Source of the DNA: Ailurus styani | Lineage: Eukaryota > Chordata > Mammalia > Carnivora > Ailuridae | DNA length: 64,000 nucleotides | NCBI GenBank assembly: GCA_002007465.1 | Contig: LNAC01000350.1 | Location: forward strand, 486,014 to 550,013 | Direction of reading: 5' to 3' | In this document: in pieces, positions 25,537 to 38,502 of the stretch | How the letters are laid out: every line of letters begins with the position of its first letter | How positions within the stretch are numbered: the stretch's first letter is position 1 | Program-made: the position numbers and the translations under genes | The notes under the pieces: generated by a model | The model's database searches: none | Told to the model about the DNA's origin: nothing | What the model saw: the letters and a program-made list of their open reading frames with translations, nothing else

Positions 25537-26031
25537 CAGATTTCCTTCCACTTATGACAGGGTTATGATCCAATAAACCCCTGTAATATGAGTCCAGAAT
25601 GCACTTAATACACTGAACCTGCTGAACATCATAGCTTCTTAGCCTTGCCTACCTTAAATGTGCTCAGAACGCTTACATTAGCCTACATATTTGGGCAAAA
25701 TCATCTCACACAAAGTCTGTTATATAATAAAGTGGTAAATATCTCATGCAATCTATTCGATGCTCTACCAAAGGCGAAAAACAGAATGGTTATCTGGGTA
25801 CATACAGAACTGTTTAAGTGTATCAGTTTTTTATCCTCGTAACTGTATGGCTGACTGGGAGCTGCCACTGCCCCGCATCACCAGAGAGCATCATACCACG
25901 TATCGCTAGCCTGGGAATTCCACGTATCGGAATTCAGAATGATTTCTCCTGGGTGCATGTTGCTTTCGTACCATCGTCAAGTCAACAAATCATAAGCCAA
26001 ACCATTGTAAGCTGGGGACCATTGTATACTG
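25537..26031 (-). mobile_element. MER2-like Tigger (Tc1/mariner) DNA transposon relic
   Basis: It is bounded by TA and starts cagatttccttccacttatg. It contains gcttacattagcctacatat, cagaatggttatctgggtac and ggctgactgggagctgccac, and ends taagctggggaccattgtat. This order matches the reverse complement of a MER2-type nonautonomous Tigger. No transposase remains. Confidence 0.7.
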
Positions 26032-26249
26032 AAGTGTGGTATAGAAAGAATGAACACATCCCTAGTACTTGCTGATAACTCAGTCCTTCTTCATCAAAGG
26101 CAGGGTGAAAACTGCTGGGAGTAAAATTGTCAATTTGTAGACAGTGGATATATATGTCCAAAAGTGACAAAAATTATACCCCACCATGTCATTTACAATT
26201 GAAGTGTCCATTGCACTTTGTCGCTGCCTTTCTTGTTTGTTTGGTTCAA

Positions 26250-26351
26250 CAGGGTATTTTTAAAAATTATGATATAGTTAACATATAACATTAGTTTCAG
26301 GTGTATGATATAATAATTCAATATTTTTATGTCCCACAAAATGATCAACAC
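26250..26351 (-). mobile_element. Antisense L1 3'-UTR terminus
   Basis: Segment tatagttaacatataacatt followed by agtttcaggtgtatgatata is the reverse complement of the terminal 3' UTR of L1MA-type elements. It abuts a sense-strand segment of the same 3' UTR (26352 onward). Confidence 0.75.
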
Positions 26352-26650
26352 AAATATTGTATGATCTCACTTCTATGTGAAATCTAAAACAGTAACAACA
26401 ATAAATGATTTAATAGATACAGAGACAGTGGGAAGGATGAAGAGAGGGTGGTGGCGAAATGAGTGAAGGGACTCAAAAGGTACAAACTTGCAGTTGATAA
26501 ATAAATCATTACAGCTAATAATACTTTTTTTTAATTTGAAAGTTGCTAAAAGAGTAGATCTTAAAAATTCTTATACACACCATGCAATTTGTAACTATGT
26601 GTGGTGATGAATGCAAACTAGATGTATCATGGTGTCTCTGCCTTCTTAGC
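26352..26650 (+). mobile_element. Sense L1 3'-UTR segment
   Basis: Sequence from gtatgatctcacttctatgt through ctcaaaaggtacaaacttgc to gtaactatgtgtggtgatga follows the L1MA 3' UTR in sense orientation. Together with 26250-26351 it forms a head-swapped, inverted arrangement. Confidence 0.75.
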
Positions 26651-27297
26651 AAAGTGTAGTGCTTTATATGGCTGTAGCAACATTCTAGTCTGTTCGTTGC
26701 TCACCACTCAATCCTACCACCAAAATTACCTCTGTCACACAGAAAATCAGACTTCAAGTCATTAAATATTTGAATTCAAATTGGGGAGTTTCTACTCACC
26801 CTCTTGTTACATATTACCAATTTAACTTCAGAAATAAATTGTTTCTGATTTAACGAGGTGAATTGAATGTGTTCATTTGTCTTGACTTCTTCTCTGATCA
26901 TCTATTATAGATTCTGCTCTTCTTGTTATAGATGGGATGTCTTCTCTTATCCCTTTGCTTAACAAACCTGTTCACATACATAGATGGAATTGGAAAGGAA
27001 TTTGTTTGTACATCACTCAATTTGAATTCCTTCAGAGTTATATGCCAAAATCACATAGTGATCTATCGCCAAAAAATGTTTTCACTGATCTTTCAAATGA
27101 GATCCTTCAATTGTGTTGAAAGCAAAGGGTTGGACATTACTTACAGTCATATTTGTCACCCAGTCATGAAGGCACTTGTTGTATTAACATCTATGCCATA
27201 CTTCAGGTTGTGCCTTTATTTTTCAGGTATCCTCCTAAAGTCAGTGTACCCTAGCAAGACACCGGGTGGTGAGAGGTGTGCCTTTCTTCTTCTTCTT

Positions 27298-27505
27298 TTT
27301 TTTTTTTTAATAAAGATTTTATTTATTTATTTGACAGAGAGATACACAGCGAGAGAAGGAACACAAGTAGGGGGAGTGGGAGAGGGAAAAGCAGGCTTCC
27401 TGCTGAGCAGGTAGCCCGATGTGGGGCTTGATCCCAGGAATCCCAGGACCCTGGGATCATGACCTGAGCCGAAGGCAGACGCTTAATGACTGAAACCACC
27501 GAGGT
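27298..27505 (-). mobile_element. CAN SINE, antisense, degraded 5' end
   Basis: The T-run, then aaagattttatttatttatt and gacctgagccgaaggcag, show an antisense element. The head is mutated (accaccgaggtttg instead of gccacccaggtgcc). The flanks share only a short gtctttctt-like match, so this is an older copy. Confidence 0.88.
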
Positions 27506-29515
27506 TTGTCTTTCTTTTGTAAAAATGGAAAGATAATTATAAAAGGGAAGGGGGGTATGGATCAATGTGATGTAGAAGTGCATTTTCAGTCAGATCAGTT
27601 TTCAGATCAGAAATCAGAGGGCGTAGAAATTAATTCCCCTAAAACTGTCCTTGCCTGGGTACCCTTAGGAGAGTCTTTAGGTATCCAAGGAATGTGCATG
27701 TCCCAAGATGTACACTCCTTGTGTAGAAAACAGGGTACCGTCAGATACAGTTTACTGTAACACCCACTTCCTTTCTCGCAATCACTGCTGAAGAAGGGTC
27801 TCTCTAACTACAAAAAATGGAGACTTCCCTAACTTATTTTGATTATTAATAACTACAAAAAGTCTGGGCCTGAGTGTTTATATATTTTCAAGATTTTAAG
27901 TTTCCAGAGATATCATTTTCAATGAAAATTTCAGCTTCTGGAAGATAGTACTGAAATAATCTTTTTGACTTTAATAATTTTGGTACAGACTGAGAGAAGT
28001 AGTATGCAGATTGAATTATTGGATCTTTCCTGCCAATGACTTACTCAGTTCCCCCCAACAAATAGTTGAAAATAGTGTAGGCTTTGGAATGATTCCATAA
28101 ATGTCCATAGGTTTAAAATAAACTTAAATTAAGTGGGGGTAAAATTTGTAAAAAAAAGAAAAAATATAGGATTCAATATTCATATAGATTTGCAAGCATC
28201 TTTGTCAACTTTCCCTAAAGCTGAAGTCCCAAATGATATATTGTGAATACGATTTATATTTTTCAAAAGGGTAAGGGAAGAGGACAATCAGTTGAGTCAC
28301 AGTCAAAGTAAAACTCTTGGCACTACAAACAAAAATAAATATAGTGAACTGATAGACATTTATGCTTTCAGATAAAATGAACTATTTAAGGTAAATGTAT
28401 TTATTTATAGTTACCTCATTAAATTAATTTTTGGTTTGAATGATCAATTGCTGGTCCTGATTGGATTGAATAAGACTTGGGCGATGCCCTCAAAGGTGAC
28501 TTATTTGAGTGTATAGACACTGCATTTTGATTTTTCTTTAGTTCTTGGCTTTAGCCTACCTACCTCCATGGTTCTGAAACTTATGCATAGAAAGAATTAC
28601 TGAGTGGTGTAGCATACACAAAACCATGAGTACCATACTTTATGGATTAAGCTCATGATTTTTAAGAATATTTTTGACAATATAATACATTTGCATCTTG
28701 TGCTAACTACAACCCAAATGTTAGGTAGGATTCCACTATACCTCTGGTTTCTGACTGATCAGAAGCCATTTGGTTTTCCTACTAGCTAGAAGCTCTAAAT
28801 AACTCTTTTTTTCCCAGAAATTCCATTTAGGGAACAAATCCTTCATTGACAACATCATTGCTGCAGGTTGTTATATTAGAAAATATATTTGGATTAAAGT
28901 AATTCACCTGAGAACTTTCTGGATTAACATCTTTTCCAGAGAAAAGAGAAAAAGATATTACAAGTTCAGTAGATGCAGCTTGAAAAATCATGCCTTACTG
29001 AGAATCTGTCAATATTAGGATTAGAGGTTTCTTGAGAGTCTTTGTCAAAGCATTGCTTTTATAGTGAGCCACAAGACACATACTTTAGAAGTGAAGAACA
29101 TTTCAAAGTGCAGAGGTATGGGTCAGGCTTCTTAATAACTTCTCATTCTCTTGAGCATCTCCTCCGACCCTCACTCTTCTTGTCTCCCAGTCTCTTCTGT
29201 ATGGTTAACTCTTTTTTGGTCTATGGGAAGATCACTGAGAGGTGCAATTTCTTCGTCTGCCCAGTGCTCTGGGGGATCTCTTTGGAGAGCTTTATTATCC
29301 TCTCCACATCCATCCAAACCACCTACATGGATGTGGTGGGATCGAGAAGGTATCTGTTCCCCTTTTGGCTGGATCATCAATGACCTTTTTCTGTTTGCTG
29401 ACACAGGTAATTTGGAATCAAAGTGTGGGTTTCTTTGTACTCAAGAAATACATTTCTTGTTTCTATCTAAATCCATGTTACATACTTCACTTGGTCATCT
29501 TTTTCACTGTGCTTG

Positions 29516-29930
29516 TGTTATGGGCTGAATTGTACCCCCATCCAAATTCACATGTTACAGTGCTAACTCCCAGCGCCTCAGCTGTGACTGTATTTTGAGA
29601 TATGATCTTTAAAAGGTAATTATGGTTAAATGAGGTCAGTGGGTCATTAATCTAATATGAATGGTGTCGTTATAAGGAGAGGATGTTAGGACATAGACGC
29701 ACACACAGAAAGAAGACCGTGTGAAGATAGAGGGGGAAAATGGACATCTGTAAGCTCAAGAGAGAGGCCTGGAACAGGTCTTTCCCTCATGGCTTTCAGA
29801 AGAGACCAACCCTATTGAGACCTTGATCTTGGACATCTAGTCTCTAGAACTGTGGACTATAAATTTCTGTTGTTTAAGCCCCTCAGTCTGTGATACTTCG
29901 TTATGGCCACACTCCCAGACTAATACAACC
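29516..29930 (+). mobile_element. MLT1-type (MaLR/ERVL) solitary LTR, sense
   Basis: It begins tgttatgggctgaattgtac, continues through ggttaaatgaggtcagtggg and the AATAAA-like region ataaatttctgttgtttaag, and ends gactaatacaac. This is the full MLT1 LTR pattern at about 415 bp, with no internal retroviral genes. Confidence 0.88.
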
Positions 29931-30974
29931 TGTTTGTCACTGCTGATGCTCTTTATTACATGGTCCTGCAAAAGCTAAAGATGGCCTTTATGAAAAATAT
30001 AGTCATTGGAAATAAATGATTTAACAATATGAGGCTCATGAAGGTGGAGATTGGAAGCCAAAGTTGAAAAGGGAGATAAAAATCAAAGCAAACAAAACAT
30101 GAATAAAGCACTAGCGAGGCGAAGTAATTAAGATAATAAGTCAATGGTCTCTACTGGTAAGTATTGAACTTTTCTTTTTAGTCTGATTCGTAATCAAATT
30201 ACCCCCCACCTCTCAGCATCTTACACTAGTTGGGATAGAAAATTGAACATTTTTAAGCTGGTGATCCATTTTTCTGTGACTGTATTATTTTCTTATAATA
30301 GTAATAAACATTTATAAATTAATGAAAATTCTTAGGGCAAAATATTGAAACAAGGGAAAAAACAGCAGGGAACTAAACAGACAATATAAATTGCACATAG
30401 TAGTTATGAAACAGCATTAAAAACTAAGGATTTTAAATTGAATTGAATCATAGTGTTTTATGGTAGCAGTTAATCTGACATTCTCTATATGCCATGGAAT
30501 ATAATATTTTATATTTGTAAATATTATGTGGCTCTCATATTAAGAAGTTGTCTCTCTTCATAGCTTGCTCCAAGATGTTTACAATAATATCATTTCTGTT
30601 GTTTAGATTCAAATAAAAATAATCTGCTGTAAATTAGAATATAGACTTAGAGGGGATCTTAATGAGTCTCTGGGTACTAGGGATACTAGTTGTTTTTATT
30701 TTCTTCCTTATACTTATCTGGATTTTGAAAAATTTATACTTTGAGCAAAAAGATAAAAGAAAAAGAAAAATTGTTCGAAATCCTCCATTGATAATCATAG
30801 TTAGGTTTTTTTTGTCATTTTATTTTTTCTCCATTTTCCTAGGTATTATCCTACTTTTACAGCTATACTGACAAAGCTGTATTGTTTGAAAAGCTGTTTC
30901 TAAGACAGTACTGTTTTTAAAGTTACACCTACAAGTACCAAGAAGGCAATTCCCTCAGAGCATTCCAGTTGTCT

Positions 30975-31215
30975 TCGTATTTCCCTTGTAACTACTAAGG
31001 TTTTGAGGGTAGAGACCGTACCTCTCTACATATTTTTGTCCTCCATGTACTTCAGGACTATGCCCTGCACTTAGCTCAATAATTGCTGACATAAGTCTTG
31101 TAAGTTAGTGATCGTTTGTGATTAGTTTCAAGAATACATTTGCTCATTCATTCGATTAATATTTACTGAGTCCTGAGTATGTACTAGTTACTAAGCTACC
31201 ATGTTAAGCAGTTAG
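30975..31215. repeat. L2 3' ends in opposite orientations
   Basis: 30975-31100 is sense (ttgagggtagagaccgtacc, ttagctcaataattgctgac). 31140-31215 is antisense (tcattcattcgattaatatt, actgagtcctgagtatgtac). Confidence 0.65.
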
Positions 31216-31809
31216 TGTGTTCCAGAAATTCATTTGAGTTCTTGAAGAAAACCTAAATAGTGAGTTATTTTAAAAAAAGCTTTCAAAACTCACTGAACAT
31301 CATTGAGTTTTGCTATCCAAGGGCAGCAGGGTAATTACATCAGTTAAGAATACATTCAATTGGAAGTAACGGAAGGCCAAATGAACAGTGCCTTAAACCA
31401 TAACAACATTTATTATTAATTTCACGAGTAGTCTGGAGGTAGGCGATTCAATTTGTTGTTGTTGTTGTAATATCAGGACTTATGTCCTCACCTGTACAAT
31501 TGTCTTGGTCTTTTCCTTATGGTAGCAAGATGATTAGCTGAGATCCAGGCATTATATTTTTTATAAAAGCATCCAAAACAGAAAGGAAAAAGGTGACCGA
31601 AAGAAGGATTTTTTTAATCAAGGAAGAAAACATTTCCAGAACAATCCAGTAGTTTCCTTTAGTATCTCATTGACCAGAACTGTATCAGTGGGCAAGCCTA
31701 CCTGCAAGGGAGTTTGGGAAACAGTGTACTGACCTTTACAACTTCAGTGGGAGATAGGGAGAAGGGCTTAGGAATGGCTTCTGGGACCAGTCCACAGTGT
31801 CCTGCAGCA

Positions 31810-32030
31810 CAATGCTTTAGCAGTTAGCTGTCTAGCTCCAGACTATGGTCTGAGCTCAGATTTGCCACACAGCTGTTATGTGGCACTATATGAATTCTGC
31901 ACAATCCCTCTGATTCTTGTTTTTTTTCATGCATGTGGAAAATATGTCTGTTGTGTAGGTTGTTGTGAGGATTAAATGAAATCCTCTAAAACATTTAGCA
32001 CAGGGCCTGCCATAGTAAGTGTTAAATATG
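31810..32030 (+). repeat. MIR, sense
   Basis: Contains gctccagactatggtctgag, gttgttgtgaggattaaatg and agcacagggcctgccatagt. Confidence 0.75.
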
Positions 32031-32270
32031 CTTACTGCTTAGTAGCACTGAGGTAGGTACTAAAGAACATGAATAAGCTTGAATTTCTGTAGAAGAACTT
32101 GCACACTTAAGTCCTGAGCTAGATGTAGAGTTGCATTAATTGGACGAGACATTCTGGAAAGATTAACTTTGGGGAAAAACTTTGGATACATGCATAAAAA
32201 ATACATATAGATACACACAATATCTGGAAACATTTAAAGAGAGTAAAAAGTACTCTGTAAGTACATTCTA

Positions 32271-32750
32271 CAGGTATCCCCCCACTGTTCCTAAGTTTGC
32301 ATTAAGCCACTTCGCTTTTACTAAACACCCATAGAGGACCTGTTTTTGCTGAAGAAGATTTTTGCCTTTAGGAATCAAGATGGAAAGCAAAACAGCATCT
32401 AGCATGTGTTTGCAGAGAGCCTTTAGGGAGGCAGTACACATTCGGAGCAGCAAGAGCAACCCCACCAAGCCCTTTCCCCAGAAACTACACTCAGCATGTC
32501 GTCATCAGCCACTACAGCTTTTAACTGTGTCTGTAGGTATCTGTGCTTTATATTGATTTGTTTAGCTCATTCATTAGCAAGATGTGTCCTGAGGTATCAA
32601 AAATGCTTAAGGGAGGCTATTTCTTGAGTCTGGGAATACTCAAAAAATGTTTTCATGTAAATCAGTGGTAATTGCTTCTTTGCTTTACACCATTTTGGTT
32701 TAAGAAAGATTTCACAGGAACACTCTACTTTCGGTGAGCAGGGAAACCTG
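32271..32750 (+). mobile_element. Nonautonomous Tigger-like element with TIRs and TA duplication
   Basis: The left end is caggtatcccc and the right end gggaaacctg (reverse complement caggtttccc), giving terminal inverted repeats with one mismatch in ten. TA dinucleotides flank both ends (32269-32270, 32751-32752), as for Tc1/mariner insertions. The internal sequence is a mammal-wide repeat in my recollection. A 98-bp part of it (32577-32674) was copied to 34050-34147. Confidence 0.75.
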
Positions 32751-33739
32751 TATTATCATTGTAGTTGTCATTGCCTGGGCAATACTAGCCTGTTATGACT
32801 TTGGATAAGTGAGAAGAGACAATAGTTACTAGTTTATTGAACTGACATGTTCTTAGGAGCAGGCAAGGATGGTATAAAACCAAGTGAAAGCTGGCCTCGC
32901 CTGAGAAGTTGATACCTCAAATTTGGCTTTGCTGTTAGGTTCCACTTATTGTCTCTTGTTCATTTTAGAACCTCAGATACAACACTAAATATCCACACTA
33001 TGTTTGTTTGGTTTTGGTTTTGGCTTTTTGGTTCTTTTTTTTAAGTGCAAGATCTTTGCCTTTAATTCTAAGTCAAATTAATTTCAGATTTATTTCTCTT
33101 CATCTTGTAAACCTTCATAAAGTGAGTTTGACTATTTCTTTCTTCCCCTTGAAATCAATAGGTTGGAATCTCTCAAACTACCAGCAAATAGCTCTTTCAC
33201 CATAATTCATAGGGATTTATATAAGGTTATCACCGTTAAATTTTTCTTTCCTACAAATTTTTCTTTCCTCTCAGTCAAACTTGAGACTTAGAGCGTTGGT
33301 CCAGGCAGGAATCTTCCAGAATAGGAAATGGGCTTAGAGAGTGAGTGAGGCTGACCTGAGGCTGCATTCTGTATAGAGGGGTATTGAGGGTCCAGTCCTT
33401 GGTGAAGAGATTAGTCCACAGAAGAAGAAAAGGGAAAGTCTGAAATGTCAGGACCAAATGCAAGAGCACGGGGCAGGAACCAGATCCCAAAGTCCTACTT
33501 CAGGCAGCAGGGGAACTCAAGAAGCAAGCTGGGAGACAAGGTCCAAAGAAAGTTAGAAACTGTCGGGGGAGTGTGGACAGAAGGTTAGAGCATTTCTAAG
33601 GGGGGCACAAACAAAGACTTGGATTCTCTGAAAGATTGGAACTGTCTGAAAGTCATCTTATTTTTTTGTGTTCTTCTAAATGAACAGGAATGATATTCCA
33701 CAAGGAAAATCAATGTTTCATTAAAAAAATATAAGATGA

Positions 33740-33935
33740 ACATGGTAGAGTAGAAAGAGGAATATTGTTGGGGTCAGAGAGACATTGGTTTGAATCTCAG
33801 TTGTGCCTTATGGGGACTTAGGAAAAGTTAATTTCTCTGTGCCTCACTTTCCTCTTTCAAAAGTTGGGACTAATAAATACCTTCCTTGCAGGAATATTGG
33901 CACATATTAGAGACTCAGTGAGTGACAGCTATTGT
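33740..33935 (+). repeat. MIR, sense
   Basis: Contains gacattggtttgaatctcag, gtgcctcactttcctctttc and attggcacatattagagact. Confidence 0.8.
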
Positions 33936-33989
33936 GTGTCTATTTTGATCTTTGTGCAAAACATATGTTGCTTACATCCTTTTTTTTTT

Positions 33990-34265
33990 CTTGTTTAATT
34001 TTTCCAGTTTTATTGATACGGTATAAAACCAAGTGAAAGGTTGGTGAAAGCAAGATGTGTCCTGAGGTATCAAAAATGCTTAGGGGAGGTTATTTCTTGA
34101 GTCTGAGAATACTCAGAAAATGTTTTCATGTAAATCAGTGGTAATTGACAACACAATGTAAGTTTAAGGTGTACAGTGTGATGGTTTTATATATGTATGT
34201 TTTATGAAACGGTATGTTAGTTAACACATCATTAAATCTTTAGCATCTTATTCTTAAAGTACATC
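33990..34265 (-). mobile_element. Antisense L1 3' end split by a templated insertion
   Basis: The left part tccagttttattgata and the right part ttgacaacacaatgtaagtt, aaggtgtacagtgtgatgg are contiguous in antisense L1 3' ends. They are separated here by 128 bp (34020-34147) that does not belong to L1. Confidence 0.75.
34020..34147 (+). repeat. Templated insertion made of two local segments in reversed order
   Basis: 34020-34039 repeats 32871-32890 exactly (20 of 20). 34050-34147 repeats 32577-32674 (94 of 98). Ten bases of unknown origin (34040-34049) join them. The block splits an antisense L1 3' end. Both copies keep their strand, but their order is swapped relative to the source. Confidence 0.9.
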
Positions 34266-34287
34266 AACTCAATGGTAACTTCTAAAA

Positions 34288-34500
34288 TCCACTGAGCATT
34301 TAGTATGTGATAGGTAATTGCTAAGGTTTTAGTATCGACTCATTTAATGCTCTAAATGATTTTCGAAAATAGCACTATTATTATTTCCATTTTCAGAGGA
34401 AAACAGCAAGGCACAGGGAAGCTAAGTACTTTGCCCCTCATTGCTAATCTACTCAGTAGCTGAGATACTTAAGTAGTTAAGATTCAAACTGAGGAAACTG
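34288..34500 (-). repeat. MIR, antisense
   Basis: Contains gagcatttagtatgtgatag, attatttccattttcagagg and ggcacagggaagctaagtac. Confidence 0.75.
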
Positions 34501-34569
34501 GACTTGAGAAGTGAAACTCTCAACTACCATACTCTGCCTCCTCAAGACACAGCAGGAGGATATTGGTGG

Positions 34570-35075
34570 TAGAATAACCTAGTCATGCTGTTTCCCTGCT
34601 TAAAACCCTCCATGGCTATTAGAAAACTGGCCAGTCCCAGGCCCAGAAAACAGGCTACTCCTTTGACTTCTAAACAACTGTTCCTTTTATTAAGCTAAAC
34701 TGTTTTTCCTGTACTTTCTCTAATCATTTGGGATCCTCCTGCCTTCTTAGCATCTTTCACAGGTCAACCATTCACTTATCTGACCCCCATATGCTTTTTC
34801 TTCTTTAGGCTGAGCTCTTCAGGACTATTGACTGTACCTTGTAGAACACAGTTCAGCTTAATGGTTAAAGCAGAACAGTCCCTGATTTGAATGGTGGATC
34901 TGCCTTTAGTTATGAGCTGCTCATCTAAGGACTCTATATCTTACGTTTACTCTTCCATGAGGAGGGTGGATAATAGTACTTTGCAGAGTCGTTTTGAGAA
35001 TTGAAATATATAGCTCATGTTATGTAGAGTGTTCACTGTGTGCACTACAAAAATGTTAAGTAATCCATAAATACT
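34570..35075 (+). repeat. L2 then MIR, sense
   Basis: 34570-34840 shows the L2 3' body in sense order (tgcttaaaaccctccatggc, ggctgagctcttcaggacta). 34855-35075 is a sense MIR (taatggttaaagcagaacag, tgtagagtgttcactgtgtg). Confidence 0.65.
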
Positions 35076-36054
35076 AGTGATGAAAATTAGTGGTTTCTAG
35101 AACTTTCCCTCCTGTCACCTTTTCTCCAAATGGCATCCTTATCTCCCTTGGTTTGCATATTATTTTTCTATTAATGCATATTTCTTCAAGTGGCCACAAT
35201 GTATTTTTTTCTGTCCAAAGAATTGAAATTCTTAGGCCTCCAGAGAAGAGCTTAGAGACTCAAACCTCTTCTTTTGGAACTGCTCACTTTAGGGAGTCCC
35301 AGGCCTACTGACTTCCCAGGCACTATTTTCCTATTGCTTCATCTGTGAACACTGCAAAACTATCTCGCCAGCAGTGAGCACAGTTGGAGACTAGTTTTGT
35401 TTTCACTAGTCACTTCAAACCATCATATTAAGGCTATAAATAAAATAATATTATGGTTCTCATCTGTCTGCTTTGTTGGAATAAGCTGAGAGAAATTGTA
35501 AATCAATATTTAGCATAATTGCTGAGATCTGGCAGGTTTGGATACAAATAAAAAGAATGAAGAATGTAATATAAAATCATTTATATAATATTAGTTCAAT
35601 CACCATCTATAAAGTGGCAGGCAGCAGAGACTCATGGTCTAATTTTTGTTGGCAAAGAATTTTCTTATAAAGGGTTGGAAAATAATTGACCCTTATGTCA
35701 ATTACTCTTCTGTATTACTCTTTCTTCAAGTTTCCTCAAAAGGTTTTTCTTTTTTCCTGCCTCCCTAGGAACTTTTCTTTCAATGCAGTTTTGTCGCACA
35801 CTGCAAAAGCATTTATTTGACAAAAACAAAACAACAAAACTAACATTGTCAGCATGATCATCCACATTGAGCATTCTGAATTAAAAAAAAAAAAGCCAAA
35901 ATATGTAAAGCATGCTTTCGAACCTCTTTTGGCATAAACTACTTTCAGTTATTATCCTGAAGCAGAAGAGAGGTTACAATCCTTATGCATGGATTTTTTT
36001 TTAAAGGTTGTATGTCAAGGAATTGGACCAATATATTTTGTTTCCATTAACTGA

Positions 36055-36260
36055 TTTATAATCTCATTCATTCAACAAGTATTGGTGAAGTGTTTACTGT
36101 AGATAAGGCATCACCATTCAGCTTGTGAGAGGGATACATGGAGGAATCTTATATGAGTCTAAAGGGATGATCAAACATGATGAAAGAAATTCTGGTGCAA
36201 GGTAGCAACACAAGGGCCCAAGGAAAGGGACAGGTACAATTCTATGGGAATTCGGGTGAC
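36055..36260 (-). repeat. L2 3' end, antisense
   Basis: Begins tcattcattcaacaagtatt and continues ggtgaagtgtttactgtaga, the reverse complement of the L2 terminus; the rest is poorly preserved. Confidence 0.55.
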
Positions 36261-38502
36261 ATTCTGACATCTTTTTGAGTCCTTGGATCTGAGTTTACTG
36301 ATGAGCTGTGCCTACTTTTATAACCTCAGTGTCCTGAATGTAAAATGAGAGAGTTGACTAGAACTCATGTGGTCATTTCTATAATCCCGTGGCTCCAGGT
36401 AAATACATTTCCAGACCAGTAAACTCAGATCATCCACTTCAGGAAGCAGTCACAGCATTTGACTTCATGGTGATAATTGCAAAAAGAAAATTGAATTCGC
36501 CGGGGTCATACATCTTGTTAGGGGTAGAATTAGAATTTGACCTCAAGCCTGCTAGCCCCAAATCTCATCCTTTTTTATCTCATCAAATTTACTTTGGGCT
36601 GAAGTATTTGATACAGATTTATTTGCCTTTAATAACTACAGGAAAATCATTGCCCCTATTAAGAGTTAAGGTGTCTAGTCTTAAATTTTCTCACTCTTAA
36701 ATGACAGACATGCAATTTTCAGTGATGGGAAGCTACATAATTTATTTTTTTCTTATTTGTCTGGTTATTTGTGCTGCTTTCAGTTATTTTACTTGGAGAA
36801 GTTGTTCCCACTTAGATTTTATTAACTTCTTTGCTAAAAATCTTGCTGAGGTTAAAAATCTTAGTTTTAGTTGGTTGGCTTGAGTGTGATGAGTTTCCTC
36901 ATAGAGCTGAAATTCTGTGGATTCTTACAAATCTTTTTGATGGACAGTGAGAAAGGCACATGTGTCAAGAGGTGGAGTTCCACTGCTTGTGAATTGTAGC
37001 ATAATGGCAACCAAACCACAATATCCTATGATTTGTTTAACTTGCTTTCCCAATACAAGGACTCGATAAGTGAGTTGCAGAAACATTTTATCTGGTTGTC
37101 ATTGCTGGAAGCCTGCCTTGGCAGTGGAGATTTGATGTAGGCCCTCCTTGAACACTATCAAACTCTACAAATTGCAGATTTAGTGACCTCTGAAATATAA
37201 AGCACCTCTCGATTAGGCTCTTCATCTTTAGTAATAAAACTGTGCTCATTCACCTAAGTCTCATTTGATTTTGTTGAGCATAAAATGATGTAATCAGTTT
37301 TTCCAGATTGGTAGGTGAGTTGAACCTTTCCATTTGTGGCAATGTAAAGAGATATCTTGCATAAAATTTCTTGATTGAAATGCTACTGAAAATGTCAATG
37401 TGTTTGCTAGAGTCCTCATGTTCTTTTTGCTGGGGATAGGAAATGGTTGAACGAGTATATGAGCCCCTTCGGTCAAATATTGCATATAGAAGATGAATTT
37501 CTGGATAAAACTATGTAAGGCATACTTCTCTATGTTGACTCATGTAATAAATCATTTTATTTAATAGCTCCTGGGATATATCTTGCTACTTACTTTTGAA
37601 ATTAGTTAGTGGTATGCTGGTAAACTGGCTTTTCAGAAAGAAAAAAAGCCCTGATTTATACTGTTTGTTAATTTCTGTGGTGTAAATACTCCCACGATGG
37701 CCAATTTCATGCTAACAATGGCTTGCAAAACTCCTGAAAATTTTAACAGTTATCTCATTAGAGCCAGTATGAGTCAGCTCCAATACTCCACAGTTATTAC
37801 TTTTAAAATATAGTTTTGTGTACTTTCTAATTATTTTATGTGGAAAATCCTTCTCTCTAACCTCATTTTGAGGCTTTTAATGGTAGGGACCCTGCCATAT
37901 TCTTTCCTCTTCCCCAGATTTATCTATATATGTGCAGTAATTAAGCATGCATAGTAACCTATCACATCAATACTAAGATGATTTTTTTTACATTCTAACA
38001 TCACTAAAATCATTTGTGCTTACATCAGTGGCATGCTATAGTGTAATTGGCAAATTTTTCCTCTTTCTTAGTGTTTCGTATCATCATTATTTGAATTTAA
38101 TGAAATACGTTAAGTGCTGGTTAATTGATGTTTGACATGAGTGCAACTACATCCTATGGCCTAATCCGTCTTTTCACATACGACATTCACTTAAAGAAGT
38201 TATCTCTCTATTGTTATCCTTATAAGAAAAATCTATTGTTTGAATATATTGGTTCCTTAGTGTACCTCCTGTTCTTTTGTCTTTGTACTCACATTTGGCA
38301 CATCAAAATTTAGGCTCTGATTAATTTTGTACATCCTCGTATGGTACCTAGAACTGCCTTCCTCCATCCGGGAAGTGTCCCTTTAGAAAGTGAGGATCAC
38401 TGGCATGACTAAACATGGTCACTGGACTGTATATATATTATTGCCATAACATTCACCATCCAGTGTTTCTGCTCTCTGGCATCTGGCATATAGGAAAAGT
38501 CT

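Noticed and set aside
26932..27414. 160-codon open frame on the + strand
   Set aside because: It has no recognisable domain and its last third runs into the T-tract and body of an antisense CAN SINE; the composition is that of AT-rich noncoding DNA.
29042..29598. Three overlapping + strand open frames of 113-125 codons
   Set aside because: Three frames open at once on one strand suggests a chance lack of stops. No domain is recognised, and the end runs into an MLT1-type LTR.
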